Translations under genes and position numbers: made by a program | Source: Actinomyces haliotis | GTDB lineage: Bacteria > Actinomycetota > Actinomycetes > Actinomycetales > Actinomycetaceae | Length of the DNA: 64,000 bases | NCBI RefSeq assembly: GCF_015355765.1 | Contig: NZ_JACWNA010000015.1 | Span: 1-64,000 of the forward strand | Reading direction: 5' to 3' | Notes under the pieces: model-generated | Databases searched by the model: none | What the model saw: the letters and a program-made list of their open reading frames with translations, nothing else | Told to the model about the DNA's origin: nothing | In this document: piece by piece, positions 1-12,465 of the stretch | Numbering within the stretch: position 1 is the first letter of the stretch | How the letters are laid out: every line of letters begins with the position of its first letter

Positions 1-451
1 ATGGGCCGTCTCGGGCAGCCTCCACACTGCGGGGTTGCCGCTGCTCGCCCTCGAGCACGCGCTGGTGTGCACGGGCGCCAGCCGCGGCGATCAGGGCCTG
101 ATCCACCACAGCGACAGAGGCGCCCAGTACGTCAGCTTGGCGTACTCGGACGCCCTGATCACCGCCGGGGTGACGGCCTCGGTCGGGACCGTGGGTGACT
201 CCTATGACAATGCTCTGGCCGAGACGGTCAACGGACTGTACAAAGCCGAGCTGATCCACGCCAAGCGGCTCTGGGAGTCAACCCAGGCCGTCGAGATCGC
301 CACGATGGGTTGGGTCCACTGGTGGAACACCACCCGCCTGCACGAGGCCCTGGGCTACCGCACGCCCGCGGAGGTCGAAGCCACCTACACTCACCACAAC
401 GACGTAGCGCCCGTTGCGTCCTGACCACGGAACGAAACCCAGGGCGCTTCA
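1..451 (+). mobile_element. Right end of an IS3-family insertion sequence
   Basis: The left part lies outside the window. Inside it are the C-terminal part of an IS3-type transposase and, after its stop, a short tail ending at about 451. The last roughly 23 bases (429-451) read on the minus strand as TGAAGCGCCCTGGGTTTCG and onward, the TGA-plus-GC-rich style of terminus I associate with actinobacterial IS3 elements. The boundary is inferred from that terminus and from the truncation of the neighbouring minus-strand gene exactly there. The left terminal repeat and target duplication cannot be seen. Confidence 0.75.
2..424 (+). CDS. IS3-family transposase (OrfB), C-terminal part
   Basis: This is the C-terminal half of the DDE integrase-core transposase that cuts and joins IS3 ends. 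The reading frame runs in from the left edge, so the true start is outside. Visible landmarks are the HHSDRGAQYVS segment carrying the second catalytic Asp, GDSYDNALAETVNGLYKAEL carrying the catalytic Glu, and the usual IS3 tail ending in HEALGYRTPAEVE. The catalytic parts present look intact, so the element may be active if the upstream part (orfA and the first Asp) is also intact, which cannot be judged here. Confidence 0.9.
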   Translation, partial: WAVSGSLHTAGLPLLALEHALVCTGASRGDQGLIHHSDRGAQYVSLAYSDALITAGVTASVGTVGDSYDNALAETVNGLYKAELIHAKRLWESTQAVEIATMGWVHWWNTTRLHEALGYRTPAEVEATYTHHNDVAPVAS

Positions 452-652
452 GGACATCGGGATGATGTCTCCATCCTCGCTGCGCCGGATACCAGTCGCG
501 AGCAGGGATGCCCCCATCGTCATGAACCCCATCGTCGCCTTCGCACCTGCGCCGAGCCAACCCTTCCGCGACCACTCGACACGGTCCGGGTAGATCGCGA
601 CGTCCGCGTTCTTCCCCTCGATGTGGCTCTTGAATTGGTAGATCGGCTGCAT
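449..652 (-). pseudogene. N-terminal fragment of a small PH-like protein, truncated by the IS end
   Basis: The 67-residue product begins MQPIYQFKSHIEGKNADVAIYP and resembles the start of small actinobacterial PH-like proteins whose SHIEGKNA motif precedes a Ser/Gly-rich turn (from memory). A good GGAGG ribosome site lies just before the ATG at 652. The stop codon TGA (449-451) consists of the terminal three bases of the IS element, so the gene runs straight into the insertion. Full-length relatives should continue for some tens of residues with a beta-rich half. Any product would probably be non-functional. The function of the family is not known to me. Confidence 0.6.
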
Positions 653-1043
653 GCTGCCTCCTCGGCGTTCCGACGAGTCGCGTCACCATCGGCGCAGACG
701 AGTGCGAGCCGTGATACGCGGACGTTAGGACGAGCCGAGCGCTCCCGCCTAGGCCGCGTGCCGCAGTGACCGACGTCGCGCCTCCGTTACCCACAATGGC
801 ACCCCAAGCTCAATGGCGAGCCGACTCGGCTGGCAGTCCATCGCCGACTCGGCAACCCTCAGTGCCTCGGCGCTAACGAACTCCACCGCGACGCGATTGC
901 CGAGCCCGTCCCCATCCCGTGGGCGCTGGTGCCGTCTTTTCCTGCGTCGCTCGTGACGTGGTCCAAGACGCTGACTTGGGGCGGATAACCGCATGCGTGG
1001 TGTGGCTCGTTGTTGTCGTCGTGCGTTGACAGGGGAGAAGCGA
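653..1043. other. Gene-poor stretch with a possible gene remnant
   Basis: No convincing complete gene is seen. On the minus strand, about 749-890 encodes a protein-like segment (AVEFVSAEALRVAESAMDC and onward to SLRHAA then stop) with a possible GTG start near 883 but no ribosome site. It may be the C-terminal remnant of a small protein. Together with the adjacent IS this looks like a decaying region downstream of the tRNA-Ser gene. Confidence 0.4.
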
Positions 1044-1074
1044 ATCGCCCGGAACCGTTGCGGTTCCGGGCGAT
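1044..1074 (-). terminator. Hairpin terminator after tRNA-Ser
   Basis: A perfect 14-bp stem (ATCGCCCGGAACCG with its complement) and a 3-base loop lie 8 bases beyond the 3' end of the minus-strand tRNA-Ser gene. There is only a weak T-rich tail, as is common in high-GC Actinobacteria. Confidence 0.75.
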
Positions 1075-1082
1075 AGTCGTGG

Positions 1083-1167
1083 CGGAGGATGGGGGATTCG
1101 AACCCCCGAGGGCTTGCACCCAACACGCTTTCCAAGCGTGCGCCATAGGCCACTAGGCGAATCCTCC
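1083..1167 (-). tRNA. tRNA-Ser(GGA)
   Basis: Read on the minus strand, the acceptor stem GGAGGAT pairs with ATCCTCC. There is a D arm, an anticodon stem CACGC/GCGTG around loop TTGGAAA (anticodon GGA), a long class II variable arm and a T arm GGGGGTTCGAATCCCCC. Length is 85 bases including the discriminator G; CCA is not encoded. A type II tRNA with this anticodon reads UCC/UCU serine codons. Confidence 0.95.
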
Positions 1168-1340
1168 AGGTGCTGCACGCTGTTGGCAGTGGAGTGCCGG
1201 TTGGTGCAACAGACACGGAATATATCGGACGCCCCGGCGGAGTGCCAATCGACCGGACCGCCGATCGCGGTGGGATCGGTCACCCGCGCGTGACGGGGCT
1301 CCGTACGGGAGCGCCGCCGCCGTCGGGTACACTCTCACCC

Positions 1341-1427
1341 GGCCCCTCGTGCGACGTCATCCAGTGAATCCCCCAGGACCGGAAGGTAGCAAGGGTAAGC
1401 GGGCTCTGACGGGTGCACGGGGGGTCC
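1341..1427 (+). ncRNA. ffs: Signal recognition particle RNA (4.5S type)
   Basis: The RNA scaffold of the bacterial SRP binds Ffh and targets nascent membrane proteins. The conserved apical core is visible: CAGGACCGGAAGGTAGCAAG, with the GGAA tetraloop, followed by GGGTAAGCGGGCTCTGACGGG. The ends pair (GGCCCCTCGTGC with GCACGGGGGGTCC), giving a single long hairpin of about 87 bases. Exact 5' and 3' ends are estimated from the pairing. Confidence 0.93.
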
Positions 1428-1499
1428 TCACGTCCCCGCACGATCGCGCCAGCATCCCCGCCGGCACCGCCCTGCTCCCACGTCCCACGGAGATCCTGC

Positions 1500-2722
1500 G
1501 TGAACGACGACGCCCCTGACGCCCCCACCGAGCCAGAGGACGAAGCGGACGAGGCCGGCGCGCCGGACGGACCCGAGGGGGTCGACGCCGAGGCCGCCGT
1601 CGCCGGCGCCAGCCAGTCACCTCCCTCGAGCTCTTCTTCGACCTCGTCTGGGCCTTCGCCGTCTCCCAGCTCTGCAGCCACCTCGGCGAGAACCTCACCT
1701 GGACCGGTGTCGCCCAGACCGTCGTCATGGGGCTCGCCATGCTCACGATCTGGGCCTTCTCCATGATCGAGTCGACGATGACCCTGGCCCGACGGGACGG
1801 CGCCGGACGGATCATCCTCGCCACCATGGGCGGCGGGCTCGTCATGAACTCCTCCATCCCGACCGCCTTCGCGACCGGCGCCTGGGGCTTCGTCGTCCCC
1901 ATGGTCCTCATCCAGGTCGGTCGCTCCCTCGCCGCCCGCCACTACGACGTCTACGACGAGCTGCGCGCCCACCGGCCCGCCATGTCCGCGTGGTCACTGC
2001 TCTCCGCGGTCCCGTGGGTGCTCGGCGCCCTCGCCGCCCCGGGACCGCGTCTGGCCTGGTGCGTGCTCGCGCTCGGCATCGACCTCCTCGGCACCCGGCT
2101 AGGGCATCCGGTCCCGTGGAACCGTGACAACGACCTGTCCGAGGTGAGATTCGACATCGAGCACCAGGCCTCGCGTACGCGCCGCTTCCTCCTGATCTGC
2201 CTCGGCCAGGCCATCGTCACCACCGAATCCGCCCTGTCCGGGGACGTGCGCGACCCCGCGCGGGTGGCGACCGCACTCGCCTCCCTGGCGGTCCTCATCG
2301 GGCCGTGGCACGTCTTCTTCGACGCCGTCGACGTGGACCCGCAGAAGGCGCACGACGACGGCGCGCGCTCCGAGGTCGAGGTCGGCAGCCTCTCAACCAG
2401 CTGGGTGGGCGTCCTGCTGCTCGCCGTCGTTGTCCTCGCCGTCGCCTCGAAGAAGGTCGTCGGGACGCCCGCCCAGGCGATCGACTTGCCCGTCGCCGCG
2501 TGCCTCGTGGCTGGGCCCGCGGTCTGCCTCGTGGCGCGCAGCCTCTACCTGGGCCGAGTCACGACGACCGCCGGCCGGGGCTCGCTGACAGCCGGCGCGG
2601 TGGTGCTCCTCGCCCTCGGCGCCGTCGCCACCGGGATCGGGCTCGCGCAGGGGGTCGTCCTGGCCGGGTGCGCGCTCGTCATCGCTGTCACCGCGCTCAT
2701 CCACGCGCGGGCCGTGGGCTGA
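1500..2722 (+). CDS. LtrA-family (low temperature requirement A) membrane protein, with an apparent frame break
   Basis: LtrA-family proteins are multi-span membrane proteins of uncertain biochemical role. The family signature TSLELFFDLVWAFAVSQL is encoded from about 1619, and hydrophobic helices follow to the stop at 2722. No start codon exists in that frame upstream of 1727, because a stop lies at 1517. A GTG at 1500 with a GGAG ribosome site begins a plausible acidic N-terminus in another frame. Restoring one base near 1606-1612 joins the two into a 407-residue protein of normal family length. An ATG at 1727 would give 331 residues but would lose the signature. This is either a one-base sequencing error or a recent frameshift. 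Confidence 0.7.
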
Positions 2723-2872
2723 GACGACGCCGCCCCGGCGTCGCGTTCGGCACCGCGAGGCCCGAGGCCGCCGCGCCAGGGCGTTCCGCAGGCGCGCGGC
2801 GTTCCACAGCCTCAGCACCCTCCTGGGTAACGGGTCTCGCACGGTGTCGTGGGCCCCGTTTAGAGTCGGACC

Positions 2873-5800
2873 GTGACCACCGCCCTTTACCGCCGCTACC
2901 GCCCAGACACCTTCCAGGACGTCATCGGGCAGGACCACGTGACCGCCCCGCTCATGGCGGCGCTGCGCGCGGACAAGGTCACGCACGCCTACCTCTTCTC
3001 CGGTCCGCGCGGCTGCGGCAAGACCACCTCCGCCCGCATCCTCGCGCGCTGCCTCAACTGCGAGCAGTACCCGACCGACACTCCCTGCGGCGAGTGCCCC
3101 TCCTGCCGGGACCTCGCGACCGGTGGCCCCGGCAGCCTCGACGTCGTCGAGATCGACGCCGCCAGCCACAACGGGGTCGACGACGCCCGCGACCTGCGCG
3201 AGCGCGCCTCCTTCGCCCCCGCCCGGGACCGCTTTAAGATCTTCATCCTCGACGAGGCCCACATGGTCACCCCGCAGGGCTTCAACGCCCTGCTCAAGCT
3301 CGTCGAGGAGCCCCCGGCCCACGTCAAGTTCATCTTCGCGACCACCGAGCCGGAGAAGGTCATCGGGACCATCCGCTCCCGCACCCACCACTACCCGTTC
3401 CGCCTCGTGCCGCCGGACGTCCTCGAGGGCTACCTCGGCCACCTCTGCGAGGCGGAGGGCGTCGAGGTCGGCGCGGGCGTCTTCCCGCTCGTCACCCGTG
3501 CCGGCGGAGGCTCCGTGCGAGACACCCTCTCCGTCATGGACCAGCTCATCGGGGGCGCCGTCGACGGCGAGGTCGACTACCAGCGCGCCGTCGCGCTCCT
3601 CGGCTACACGGACACGACCATGCTCGACCAGTGCGTCGACGCGATCGCCGCGGCCGACGGCGCCGGGGTCTTCCGCGTGGTGGACCGCGTTGTCGCCTCG
3701 GGGCACGACCCGCGGCGCTTCGTCGAGGACCTCCTCCAGCGCCTGCGAGACCTCCTCGTCATCGCGCTCGCCGGCTCCGAGGCCGGACCCGCGCTGGGCT
3801 CCCTGCCGGAGGACGAGCTCGCGCGCATGGAGGTCCAGGCCCGCACGATCGGTGCCGCCGGCCTCTCCCGCGCCGCGGACATGACGGCCCAGGCCCTCTC
3901 CCAGATGGTCGGGGCCACCTCGCCGCGCCTCCAGCTCGAGCTCCTCATGGCCCGCCTCCTCATCCCGAGCCAGCGGGCCGCGGGAGCCGCCGGTGCCGCC
4001 CCCGCGGCAGCCCCGGCCGTCCAGGGCCCGACGGCGCCTGCCGCCGGCGGTCAGGGCGCACCGGTACCCGGTGGTGCCCTCGCCGGTGGGCCGGCTCCTG
4101 CCGCCGGTCAGGGCGGTGGCCGGGCCCGCGCCGCGGAGATCGCGCGTCGCGCGGGCGGTCAGGACGACGCCGTGGCCCAGGGCGAGCCCGTGAAGTCGGG
4201 CGCCGAGCCTCAGGCGCAGCACGTGGCGGTCGACTGGGACGCCCGGGCGCGGCCCGGTGACGCGCCCGCGCAGGCGTCCGTCTCCCCGTCCGAGGTGCCC
4301 TCGACCGCGCGCAGCGAGTCCGCGGCCCGTCCTTCGAACGCGGCGCCTCGCCGTGATGGCGCCGCGCCGGCGCAGACCGACGCACCGGCAGCCTCCTCCT
4401 CCGGCTCTGCGGCGGCAGGCTCGGGCGCTGACAGTCCCTCGGGCGACTCCGCCGCGGACGCGGAGATGATCCGGACCCGCTGGGAGGAGGTGCTCGACGC
4501 CGCCAAGCGCTCACGGCGCGCCACCTGGGCCCTCGTCGGCCCCAACTCGCAGCCGGGCAGCATCCAGGGCGGCGTCTTCCAGGTCCTCTTCACCGCCCGC
4601 GGCCTGGTCGGCGCCTTCGAGAACGGCGGTCACGGCCCCATCCTCGCCGCCGCCATCCACCAGGCCCTCGGGCTCGACCTCGAGGTCCACGCTGTCCTCG
4701 CCGGCGGCGACGGCGGTGGCCCCGCGGGCGGTGGCCCCGCCAGCGGACAGGGCGGGAACGGTGGCCCGCGGAACGGTTCCGGTCAGCGTGGCGGCGGCTC
4801 CGGTGCCTGCGGCCAGGGCGGCCGCTCCGGCTCCTCAGGCCAGCGCGGCGTGCCCGCCTGGGACGAGGCCCCCGCCTGGGACGCCCCCGCTGACGCCTCA
4901 GCGCCAGCTCCCCGCGGCTCGTCCGGCTCCGACGCCTCGGCCCGAGCCGCGGCACCCGCTGGGCCGGTCGGCGACGACGGCTGGGGTGAGGTCGCCGTGC
5001 CCGGAGGAGCCCGCGCCGAGGCGGCCGCCGCGGCCGTGCCCGAGGCCGCGGCCCAGGCCTCCCAGCAGGCCGCCGACGTCGCCCCGGAGGAGACCACCAA
5101 CCCCGTCAATGAGCCCGAGCCGGCCCGCCCCTCCGAGGTCGACGAGGCCTCGGACGGCGCTACCACCGGGACCGGCGGCCAGGCACCCGCCCGCGCGGAC
5201 GCCGACTCCGACGACGCCGGGCCCACCCCCGCCCAGGAGGCGGCCGCCGCCTCCCGAGCCTCCGAGGAAAAGGGCGACCACGCTGATGAGGACCAGCAGA
5301 CCGAAGACCCCGCCCTTGCCTCGGCCCACGCCGCTGCCCAGCGCTCCGACGAGGCTCACGAGGCCGAGGACGCCGAGGTCGTGGATACCGCGGAGCGTCC
5401 TGAGGAGGACCCAGCGTCCGCTGACGAGGCGACTCCCGTCGACGGCGAGCAGCCGGGCGGCTCTGAGGGCGACCCGGCCACGGACCCCACCGCCTCCCAG
5501 CACACCGGCGGCGGCGCACCTGAATCCTCGCCAACCTCTCCGGGCGCCCGGGAGGGCCGGCCCGACGCCTCCAGCGCGCCGCCCGAGGACGACGCTGGAG
5601 ACGCCCCCGACGAACCGCCCCTCGCCACCGTCCACCGTCTGCGAGCCCTGCCGGAGATCCCCGGCGGGGCCGCGTCGTCGTCCGAGGCCGGACGGTCGGG
5701 GAACGGGCGCAGGTCCGCCGATGGAGCGGAAGCCAACCGGGCCTCCGGCTCGGGGCCCGGCGGCGCCAAGCCCCGCCACGGCCTCGCCCCCGTCAGCTGG

Positions 5801-6169
5801 GACGCACCCGCCGCCGACTCCGGACCCGCCCAGTGGCAGTCCGGGCCCCAGACCTTCTCGGACGGCGTCCCTCTTCCCGAGGAGCCCGGCGACCCCGACG
5901 GTCCCGGTGACGCCTGGGCGCCCTCCGGCGAGGCCTCCGGGCGCGTCTCCGCCGCCATCGCCGCCGCACGCGCTGCCGCTCGGGGCGACGCGCCCCGCCG
6001 CGGCGCCGTCCAAGGGCGGCCCGGCTCCACCGCCAGCATCGACGACGACGTCGTCTCCGAGGACGACGAGGACGCCGAGGAGGCCGGCGTCGTCGGCCTC
6101 GAGGTCGTCAAGCGTCTCCTCGGCGCCACCGTCCTCGAGGACGTCACCGTCAACCAGGAAGGACTCTGA
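2873..6169 (+). CDS. dnaX: DNA polymerase III subunit gamma/tau
   Basis: This is the clamp-loader ATPase that loads the beta clamp and, as tau, tethers the polymerases. The N-terminal AAA+ module has Walker A GPRGCGKT (residues 44-51), a zinc site using C63, C72, C75 and C78, and Walker B with DEAH (127-130). A conserved C-terminal region lies at about 525-600 ([20 protein letters not shown]). The rest is a very long Ala/Pro/Gly/acidic low-complexity region, making 1098 residues, well above typical family lengths. The GTG start at 2873 lies 6 bases after a TAGAGT -10-like hexamer, so the mRNA may be leaderless. The recR start follows after 2 bases, a common actinobacterial pairing. Confidence 0.95.
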   Translation: MTTALYRRYRPDTFQDVIGQDHVTAPLMAALRADKVTHAYLFSGPRGCGKTTSARILARCLNCEQYPTDTPCGECPSCRDLATGGPGSLDVVEIDAASHNGVDDARDLRERASFAPARDRFKIFILDEAHMVTPQGFNALLKLVEEPPAHVKFIFATTEPEKVIGTIRSRTHHYPFRLVPPDVLEGYLGHLCEAEGVEVGAGVFPLVTRAGGGSVRDTLSVMDQLIGGAVDGEVDYQRAVALLGYTDTTMLDQCVDAIAAADGAGVFRVVDRVVASGHDPRRFVEDLLQRLRDLLVIALAGSEAGPALGSLPEDELARMEVQARTIGAAGLSRAADMTAQALSQMVGATSPRLQLELLMARLLIPSQRAAGAAGAAPAAAPAVQGPTAPAAGGQGAPVPGGALAGGPAPAAGQGGGRARAAEIARRAGGQDDAVAQGEPVKSGAEPQAQHVAVDWDARARPGDAPAQASVSPSEVPSTARSESAARPSNAAPRRDGAAPAQTDAPAASSSGSAAAGSGADSPSGDSAADAEMIRTRWEEVLDAAKRSRRATWALVGPNSQPGSIQGGVFQVLFTARGLVGAFENGGHGPILAAAIHQALGLDLEVHAVLAGGDGGGPAGGGPASGQGGNGGPRNGSGQRGGGSGACGQGGRSGSSGQRGVPAWDEAPAWDAPADASAPAPRGSSGSDASARAAAPAGPVGDDGWGEVAVPGGARAEAAAAAVPEAAAQASQQAADVAPEETTNPVNEPEPARPSEVDEASDGATTGTGGQAPARADADSDDAGPTPAQEAAAASRASEEKGDHADEDQQTEDPALASAHAAAQRSDEAHEAEDAEVVDTAERPEEDPASADEATPVDGEQPGGSEGDPATDPTASQHTGGGAPESSPTSPGAREGRPDASSAPPEDDAGDAPDEPPLATVHRLRALPEIPGGAASSSEAGRSGNGRRSADGAEANRASGSGPGGAKPRHGLAPVSWDAPAADSGPAQWQSGPQTFSDGVPLPEEPGDPDGPGDAWAPSGEASGRVSAAIAAARAAARGDAPRRGAVQGRPGSTASIDDDVVSEDDEDAEEAGVVGLEVVKRLLGATVLEDVTVNQEGL

Positions 6170-6171
6170 CC

Positions 6172-6774
6172 ATGGCAGCCGTCTACGAGGGCGCCGTCCA
6201 GGACCTCATCGACGAGTTCGGTGAGCTCCCCGGCATCGGCCCCAAGTCCGCGCAGCGCATGGCCTTCCACATCCTGGCCGCCGACTCCTCCAGCGTCGAC
6301 CGTCTCATCGAGGCCCTCCGCGCCGTCAAGGCCCGCGTCCGCTTCTGCGAGACCTGCGGCAACATCGCCGAGTCCGAGCAGTGCGCCATCTGCAAGGACC
6401 CCCGCCGCGACCAACGCGTCATCTGCGTCGTCGAGGAGCCGAAGGATGTCGTCGCCATCGAGCGCACCCGCGAGTACCGCGGGCTCTACCACGTGCTCGG
6501 CGGCGCCATCGACCCCATCAACGGCGTCGGTCCGGACGACCTGCGCGTCCGCGAGCTCTTCGCCCGTGTCGCCGACGTCGAGGAGGTCATTCTGGCCACG
6601 GACCCCGACGTCGTGGGCGAGGCCACGGCCGCCTACCTCACCCGGATGCTCCGCACCATGGACGTGCCCGTCTCCCGCCTCGCCTCCGGCCTGCCCGTGG
6701 GAAGCGACCTCGAGTACGCCGACGAGGTCACCCTCGGACGCGCATTTGAGGGCCGTCGCCGCGTCGAGGACTGA
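6172..6774 (+). CDS. recR: Recombination mediator RecR
   Basis: RecR acts with RecF/RecO to load RecA on gapped DNA. The 200-residue product has an N-terminal helix-hairpin-helix ([15 protein letters not shown]), a C4 zinc finger (C59, C62, C71, C74), a Toprim domain starting [11 protein letters not shown] and the C-terminal [16 protein letters not shown] motif. Length matches the family norm. It begins 2 bases after the dnaX stop, so the two are co-transcribed and probably translationally coupled. Confidence 0.97.
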   Translation: MAAVYEGAVQDLIDEFGELPGIGPKSAQRMAFHILAADSSSVDRLIEALRAVKARVRFCETCGNIAESEQCAICKDPRRDQRVICVVEEPKDVVAIERTREYRGLYHVLGGAIDPINGVGPDDLRVRELFARVADVEEVILATDPDVVGEATAAYLTRMLRTMDVPVSRLASGLPVGSDLEYADEVTLGRAFEGRRRVED

Positions 6775-7043
6775 GCCCGCCCGGTCCTCCGGGCCTACTC
6801 CGCCTGCCCCCCCACTCGGTCCAGGACCCGCCGAGCGCCAGCCCACCGCGCACCGGAGCCGCCCCTGCCTGCCCTCACCCGAGCCCCGCCCCCGGAGGCG
6901 TCTCGCGATGGAGGACCCGGGCGGCCCACGGATCGGACGCCACTACACTGGCGAGGCACCCGCGCGGCGTCGGCCCGTGTCCCCGGCACGGTTCCCGAGC
7001 CGCACCGTGCGGCCGCGGTGACCCCGAGCTGAGGAGCCCTCAC

Positions 7044-9661
<2,618 letters not shown>

Positions 9662-9679
9662 CGGCTGCGTCCGGCCACG

Positions 9680-9731
9680 CACGACGGCGGGGCGGGAACC
9701 AGGATGACCTGGTTCCCGCCCCGCCGTCGTG
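9680..9731. terminator. Bidirectional hairpin between asd and the VOC gene
   Basis: A perfect 24-bp stem (CACGACGGCGGGGCGGGAAC and 4 more bases) closes on the loop ATGA. It lies 18 bases after the asd stop and in front of the stop of the convergent gene at 9788, so it can serve both transcripts. There is no U tract, as usual in this GC range. Confidence 0.85.
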
Positions 9732-9787
9732 ACTCCTGCTCGTCGAGAACGCCGCGCTCCGCGCCGTCGTCTCGCTCCCAGCCCGTC

Positions 9788-10300
9788 TCAGGGGCGCCAG
9801 CGGCGCAGCTCGGTGTCCTGGGTGTAGGGCTGCTGGTCGGGGTACGTGATGAGCTCCAGGGTGCTGCCCCACGGGGTCCGGGCGTACACGAAGCGGTTGC
9901 GCTCACCGGCCTCGACCGAGGGCAGAGGGCGCGGCTCAGCCAGCAGGGAGCCTCCGGCGGCCACCACCGCGGCCATGGCCGCCTCGAGGTCGTCGGTGTA
10001 GACGGCGACGTGCTGCCAGCCGATGTCGCTCGGGATCGCCGCGTCGCGCTGCCGCGGACCCGCGAACTCGAAGAGCTCCAGGCCAGGGCCGTTGGGCAGG
10101 CGCAGCATGCGGATCGCGATCTCGTCGGTGCCGCCGGGCACGCCCAGTCGCTGCGTCGTGGCGGCACCGCCCCGGGGACCGTCCTCACGCGGGAGGGTGT
10201 CGTAGAGGAGCTGCGCCCCCAGCGCCTGGACGAAGAAGCTCGTCGCCTCCTCGACGCTGGGGACAGTGACGCCGATGTGGTCGATCCCGCGAGTCGTCAT
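9788..10300 (-). CDS. VOC-superfamily (glyoxalase-like) protein
   Basis: The 170-residue protein has two beta-alpha-beta-beta-beta modules. The first starts GIDHIGVTVPSVEEATSFFV (metal ligand H8) and the second contains IGWQHVAVYTDDLEAAM. The C-terminus WGSTLELITYP carries the usual Glu ligand, so the metal site appears complete. Fold and metal site place it in the vicinal oxygen chelate superfamily, which includes lactoylglutathione lyase, methylmalonyl-CoA epimerase and dioxygenases. The substrate cannot be told. AGGAG precedes the ATG at 10300. The gene is transcribed alone, downstream of the malic enzyme gene on the same strand. Confidence 0.85.
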   Translation of the reverse strand: MTTRGIDHIGVTVPSVEEATSFFVQALGAQLLYDTLPREDGPRGGAATTQRLGVPGGTDEIAIRMLRLPNGPGLELFEFAGPRQRDAAIPSDIGWQHVAVYTDDLEAAMAAVVAAGGSLLAEPRPLPSVEAGERNRFVYARTPWGSTLELITYPDQQPYTQDTELRRWRP

Positions 10301-10386
10301 GCTGAAGCTCCTGGTCGTTGAGCGGGCTGGACGTGGGCTGCCGAGACAGTGCCGAGACAGTGCCGGGGCACTGCCGGTACGAGGAC

Positions 10387-10417
10387 GCCTCCGGACCCTC
10401 GTGGAGGATCCGGAGGC
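10387..10417 (-). terminator. Hairpin after the malic enzyme gene
   Basis: A stem GCCTCCGGA/TCCGGAGGC with a 13-base loop lies 12 bases beyond the stop of the leftward malic enzyme gene. Just beyond it (about 10340-10375) there is a duplicated GACAGTGCCG and a GTGCCGGGGCAC palindrome that could extend the structure. Confidence 0.55.
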
Positions 10418-10428
10418 GGCCCGGTTCG

Positions 10429-12249
10429 TCAGGCCCTCTTCGAGGCCTTCGCGGTGGCCGAGCCCTTCGACCGCTTCGTCGTCGTGTCGTCGTCGAACCG
10501 GCCGTCAGCGGAGGCGGTGTCCTCCGCGTCCTCGATGACGGGCATCATCGGCTCGGACTCGGCGATGACGGCCTCCGACTCGGCCGCCGTCCCCGCGTCC
10601 CGCGTCTCCGTGATCTCCGGGTAGGTGGGCCACCACATGGCGTCCTGGACGGCCTGGATGAGGTTGTCGTGGTGGACCGTGGCCACGCCCTCCTTCTCCG
10701 CCTGCCGGGCGACCGCGACGGCCACCTGCGCGGAGGAGGCCCGCAGGTGCTCCACCGGCGGCAGCAGAGCAGCGCCCAGGGCGCGCGGGTCCACCTGGCT
10801 CGCCACGGCCTCACCGGCCGCGAGCAGCATCCCGTCCGTCACCGCGGTCGCGCCCGAGATGATCGTGCCGAGCCCGAGGCCCGGGAAGAGGAGCGCGTTG
10901 TTGCTCTGACCGATGCGGTAGAGCGTGTCCTCGTACTCGAAGGGCTGCACGGGGATGCCCGTGGCGACGAGGGCCTTGCCCTTCGACCAGGCGATGATGT
11001 CCTGGGGCATGGCCTCGATGCGCTCCGTCGGGTTGGACAGGGGCAGCACGATCGGGCGCTCGACGCCGTCGCTCATCGCCTCGATGACGGGACGCGAGAA
11101 GGCGCCGTGCTGGGCGGACGTCCCAATGAGGATCGTCGGCTCCACGCGCCGCACCGTCTCGAGGAGGCCGACCTGGCCGTGCTCGTGGGCCCAGTGAGTG
11201 ACCTCGCCGGCCGGACGGGCGTAAGGCTTCTGGTAGTCGGGCAGGTTCTCCATGTCGTCGGTGACGAGGCCGTTGCGGTCGATGAGCCAGACGCGCTTGC
11301 GCGCCTCCTCCGGGGTGAGGCCGTCACGGACCATGCCGGCGGCGATCTGGTCGGCCATCCCGGTGCCGGCGGTGCCGGCGCCGAAGACGACGAGCCTCTG
11401 GTCCGCGAAGGTCTGCTCGGTGACCTTCATGCCGGCCATGACCGCCGCGATGACGATCGCGCCGGTGCCCTGCATGTCGTCGTTGAAGACGCGGTAGCGG
11501 TCGCGGTTCGCCTCGACGATGCGGCGGGCGTTGGCGGCGCCGAAGTCCTCGAAGTGGAGCAGCGCGTGCGGGAACATCTCCGAGGCGACCTTGAGGTACT
11601 CGTCGATGAGCGCGTCGTAGCGCTCGCCGCGGACGCGGGCGTGGCGGTTGCCGAGGTAGGTCGGGTCGTTGAGAAGCAGCTGGTTGTCGGTGCCGCAGTC
11701 GAGGTTGACGGCAATCGTCCGGTTGGGGTCGATGCCCGCGGCGGCCGTGTAGACGGCGAGCTTGCCGACCGAGATGTCCGTGCCGTTGACGCCCCAGTCG
11801 CCGATGCCGAGGATCGCCTCCGCGTCGGAGACGACGATGAGGTCGACGTCGTCGGGGCCCTTGCCGAGGTTCTCGAAGGAGAGGCGTACGTCCTCGATCC
11901 GGTCGACGGAGAGGTAGACGGCGCGGGAGCGGCGGTACTCGCGGCTCCACTCCTTGATCGCGTCGCCCACGGTGGGGGAGTAGATGATCGGGAGGAGCTC
12001 GGTGAGGTGGTCCGTGAGCACCCGGTAGTAGAGCGTCTCGTTGCGGTCGTGGAGCTGGTCGAGGAAGACGTACTTGTCCATCGGCTCCGTGAAGGAGCTC
12101 AGCTGCCGGTAGGTACGGATCTCCTGCTGGTCCAGGGTCTCGATCGCCGGCGGGAACAGGCCCACGAGCCCGAGCGCCTCGCGCTGCTCCCGCGTGAAGG
12201 CGGTGCCTCGGTTGGTGAGGGGGTTGGTGACGATCGGCGGCTTGGGCAC
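10429..12249 (-). CDS. NAD(P)-dependent malic enzyme
   Basis: The enzyme oxidatively decarboxylates malate to pyruvate, linking the TCA cycle to pyruvate/NAD(P)H supply. This is the large malic-enzyme form of about 600 residues. It contains TEPMDKYVFLDQL, the malic-domain signature (VSDAEAILGIGDWGVNG), the metal/substrate region FNDDMQGTGAI and the Rossmann motif VVFGAGTAGTGMADQI. A Ser/Ala/Asp-rich tail of about 50 residues follows the enzyme core. The GTG at 12249 has GGAG 5 bases upstream and gives N-terminus VPKPPIVTNPLTNRG. An in-frame ATG at 12279 is possible but has no better ribosome site. Confidence 0.93.
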   Translation of the reverse strand: MPKPPIVTNPLTNRGTAFTREQREALGLVGLFPPAIETLDQQEIRTYRQLSSFTEPMDKYVFLDQLHDRNETLYYRVLTDHLTELLPIIYSPTVGDAIKEWSREYRRSRAVYLSVDRIEDVRLSFENLGKGPDDVDLIVVSDAEAILGIGDWGVNGTDISVGKLAVYTAAAGIDPNRTIAVNLDCGTDNQLLLNDPTYLGNRHARVRGERYDALIDEYLKVASEMFPHALLHFEDFGAANARRIVEANRDRYRVFNDDMQGTGAIVIAAVMAGMKVTEQTFADQRLVVFGAGTAGTGMADQIAAGMVRDGLTPEEARKRVWLIDRNGLVTDDMENLPDYQKPYARPAGEVTHWAHEHGQVGLLETVRRVEPTILIGTSAQHGAFSRPVIEAMSDGVERPIVLPLSNPTERIEAMPQDIIAWSKGKALVATGIPVQPFEYEDTLYRIGQSNNALLFPGLGLGTIISGATAVTDGMLLAAGEAVASQVDPRALGAALLPPVEHLRASSAQVAVAVARQAEKEGVATVHHDNLIQAVQDAMWWPTYPEITETRDAGTAAESEAVIAESEPMMPVIEDAEDTASADGRFDDDTTTKRSKGSATAKASKRA

Positions 12250-12403
12250 GGGTGCTCCGTTCGTTCGGTGGGGGCGCACCCAGCGGCGTCGTCAGGTCCG
12301 ACGTCGGGGCCGCCCGGCGTTGGACGCCCCCATCCTCCCGCGTCAGGACCTTGGTCTCAACGGAAGGTGACCGAACAAGCGAAAGGGACGCGCGGCCCGC
12401 CGT

Positions 12404-12429
12404 GGAATACCCGGACGGACCAGCCTGTT
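12404..12429 (+). promoter_or_regulatory. SigR/SigH-type (disulfide-stress) promoter of trxA
   Basis: GGAAT (12404-12408), exactly 18 bases, then GTT (12427-12429) matches the GGGAAT-N18-GTT promoter of the actinobacterial thiol-stress sigma factor SigR/SigH, which characteristically drives thioredoxin genes. It ends 36 bases before the trxA ATG. The match is seen directly; use by SigR is inferred from family knowledge. Confidence 0.7.
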
Positions 12430-12465
12430 GCGCCCACCAGCACCCCCGTCTGGAAAGGATCACTC

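Noticed and set aside
4800-6013. Long open frames on the minus strand and in other frames across dnaX
   Set aside because: The GC-rich low-complexity region opens all frames. The antisense translations are Gly/Arg/Val repeats without domains; dnaX explains the codon pattern.
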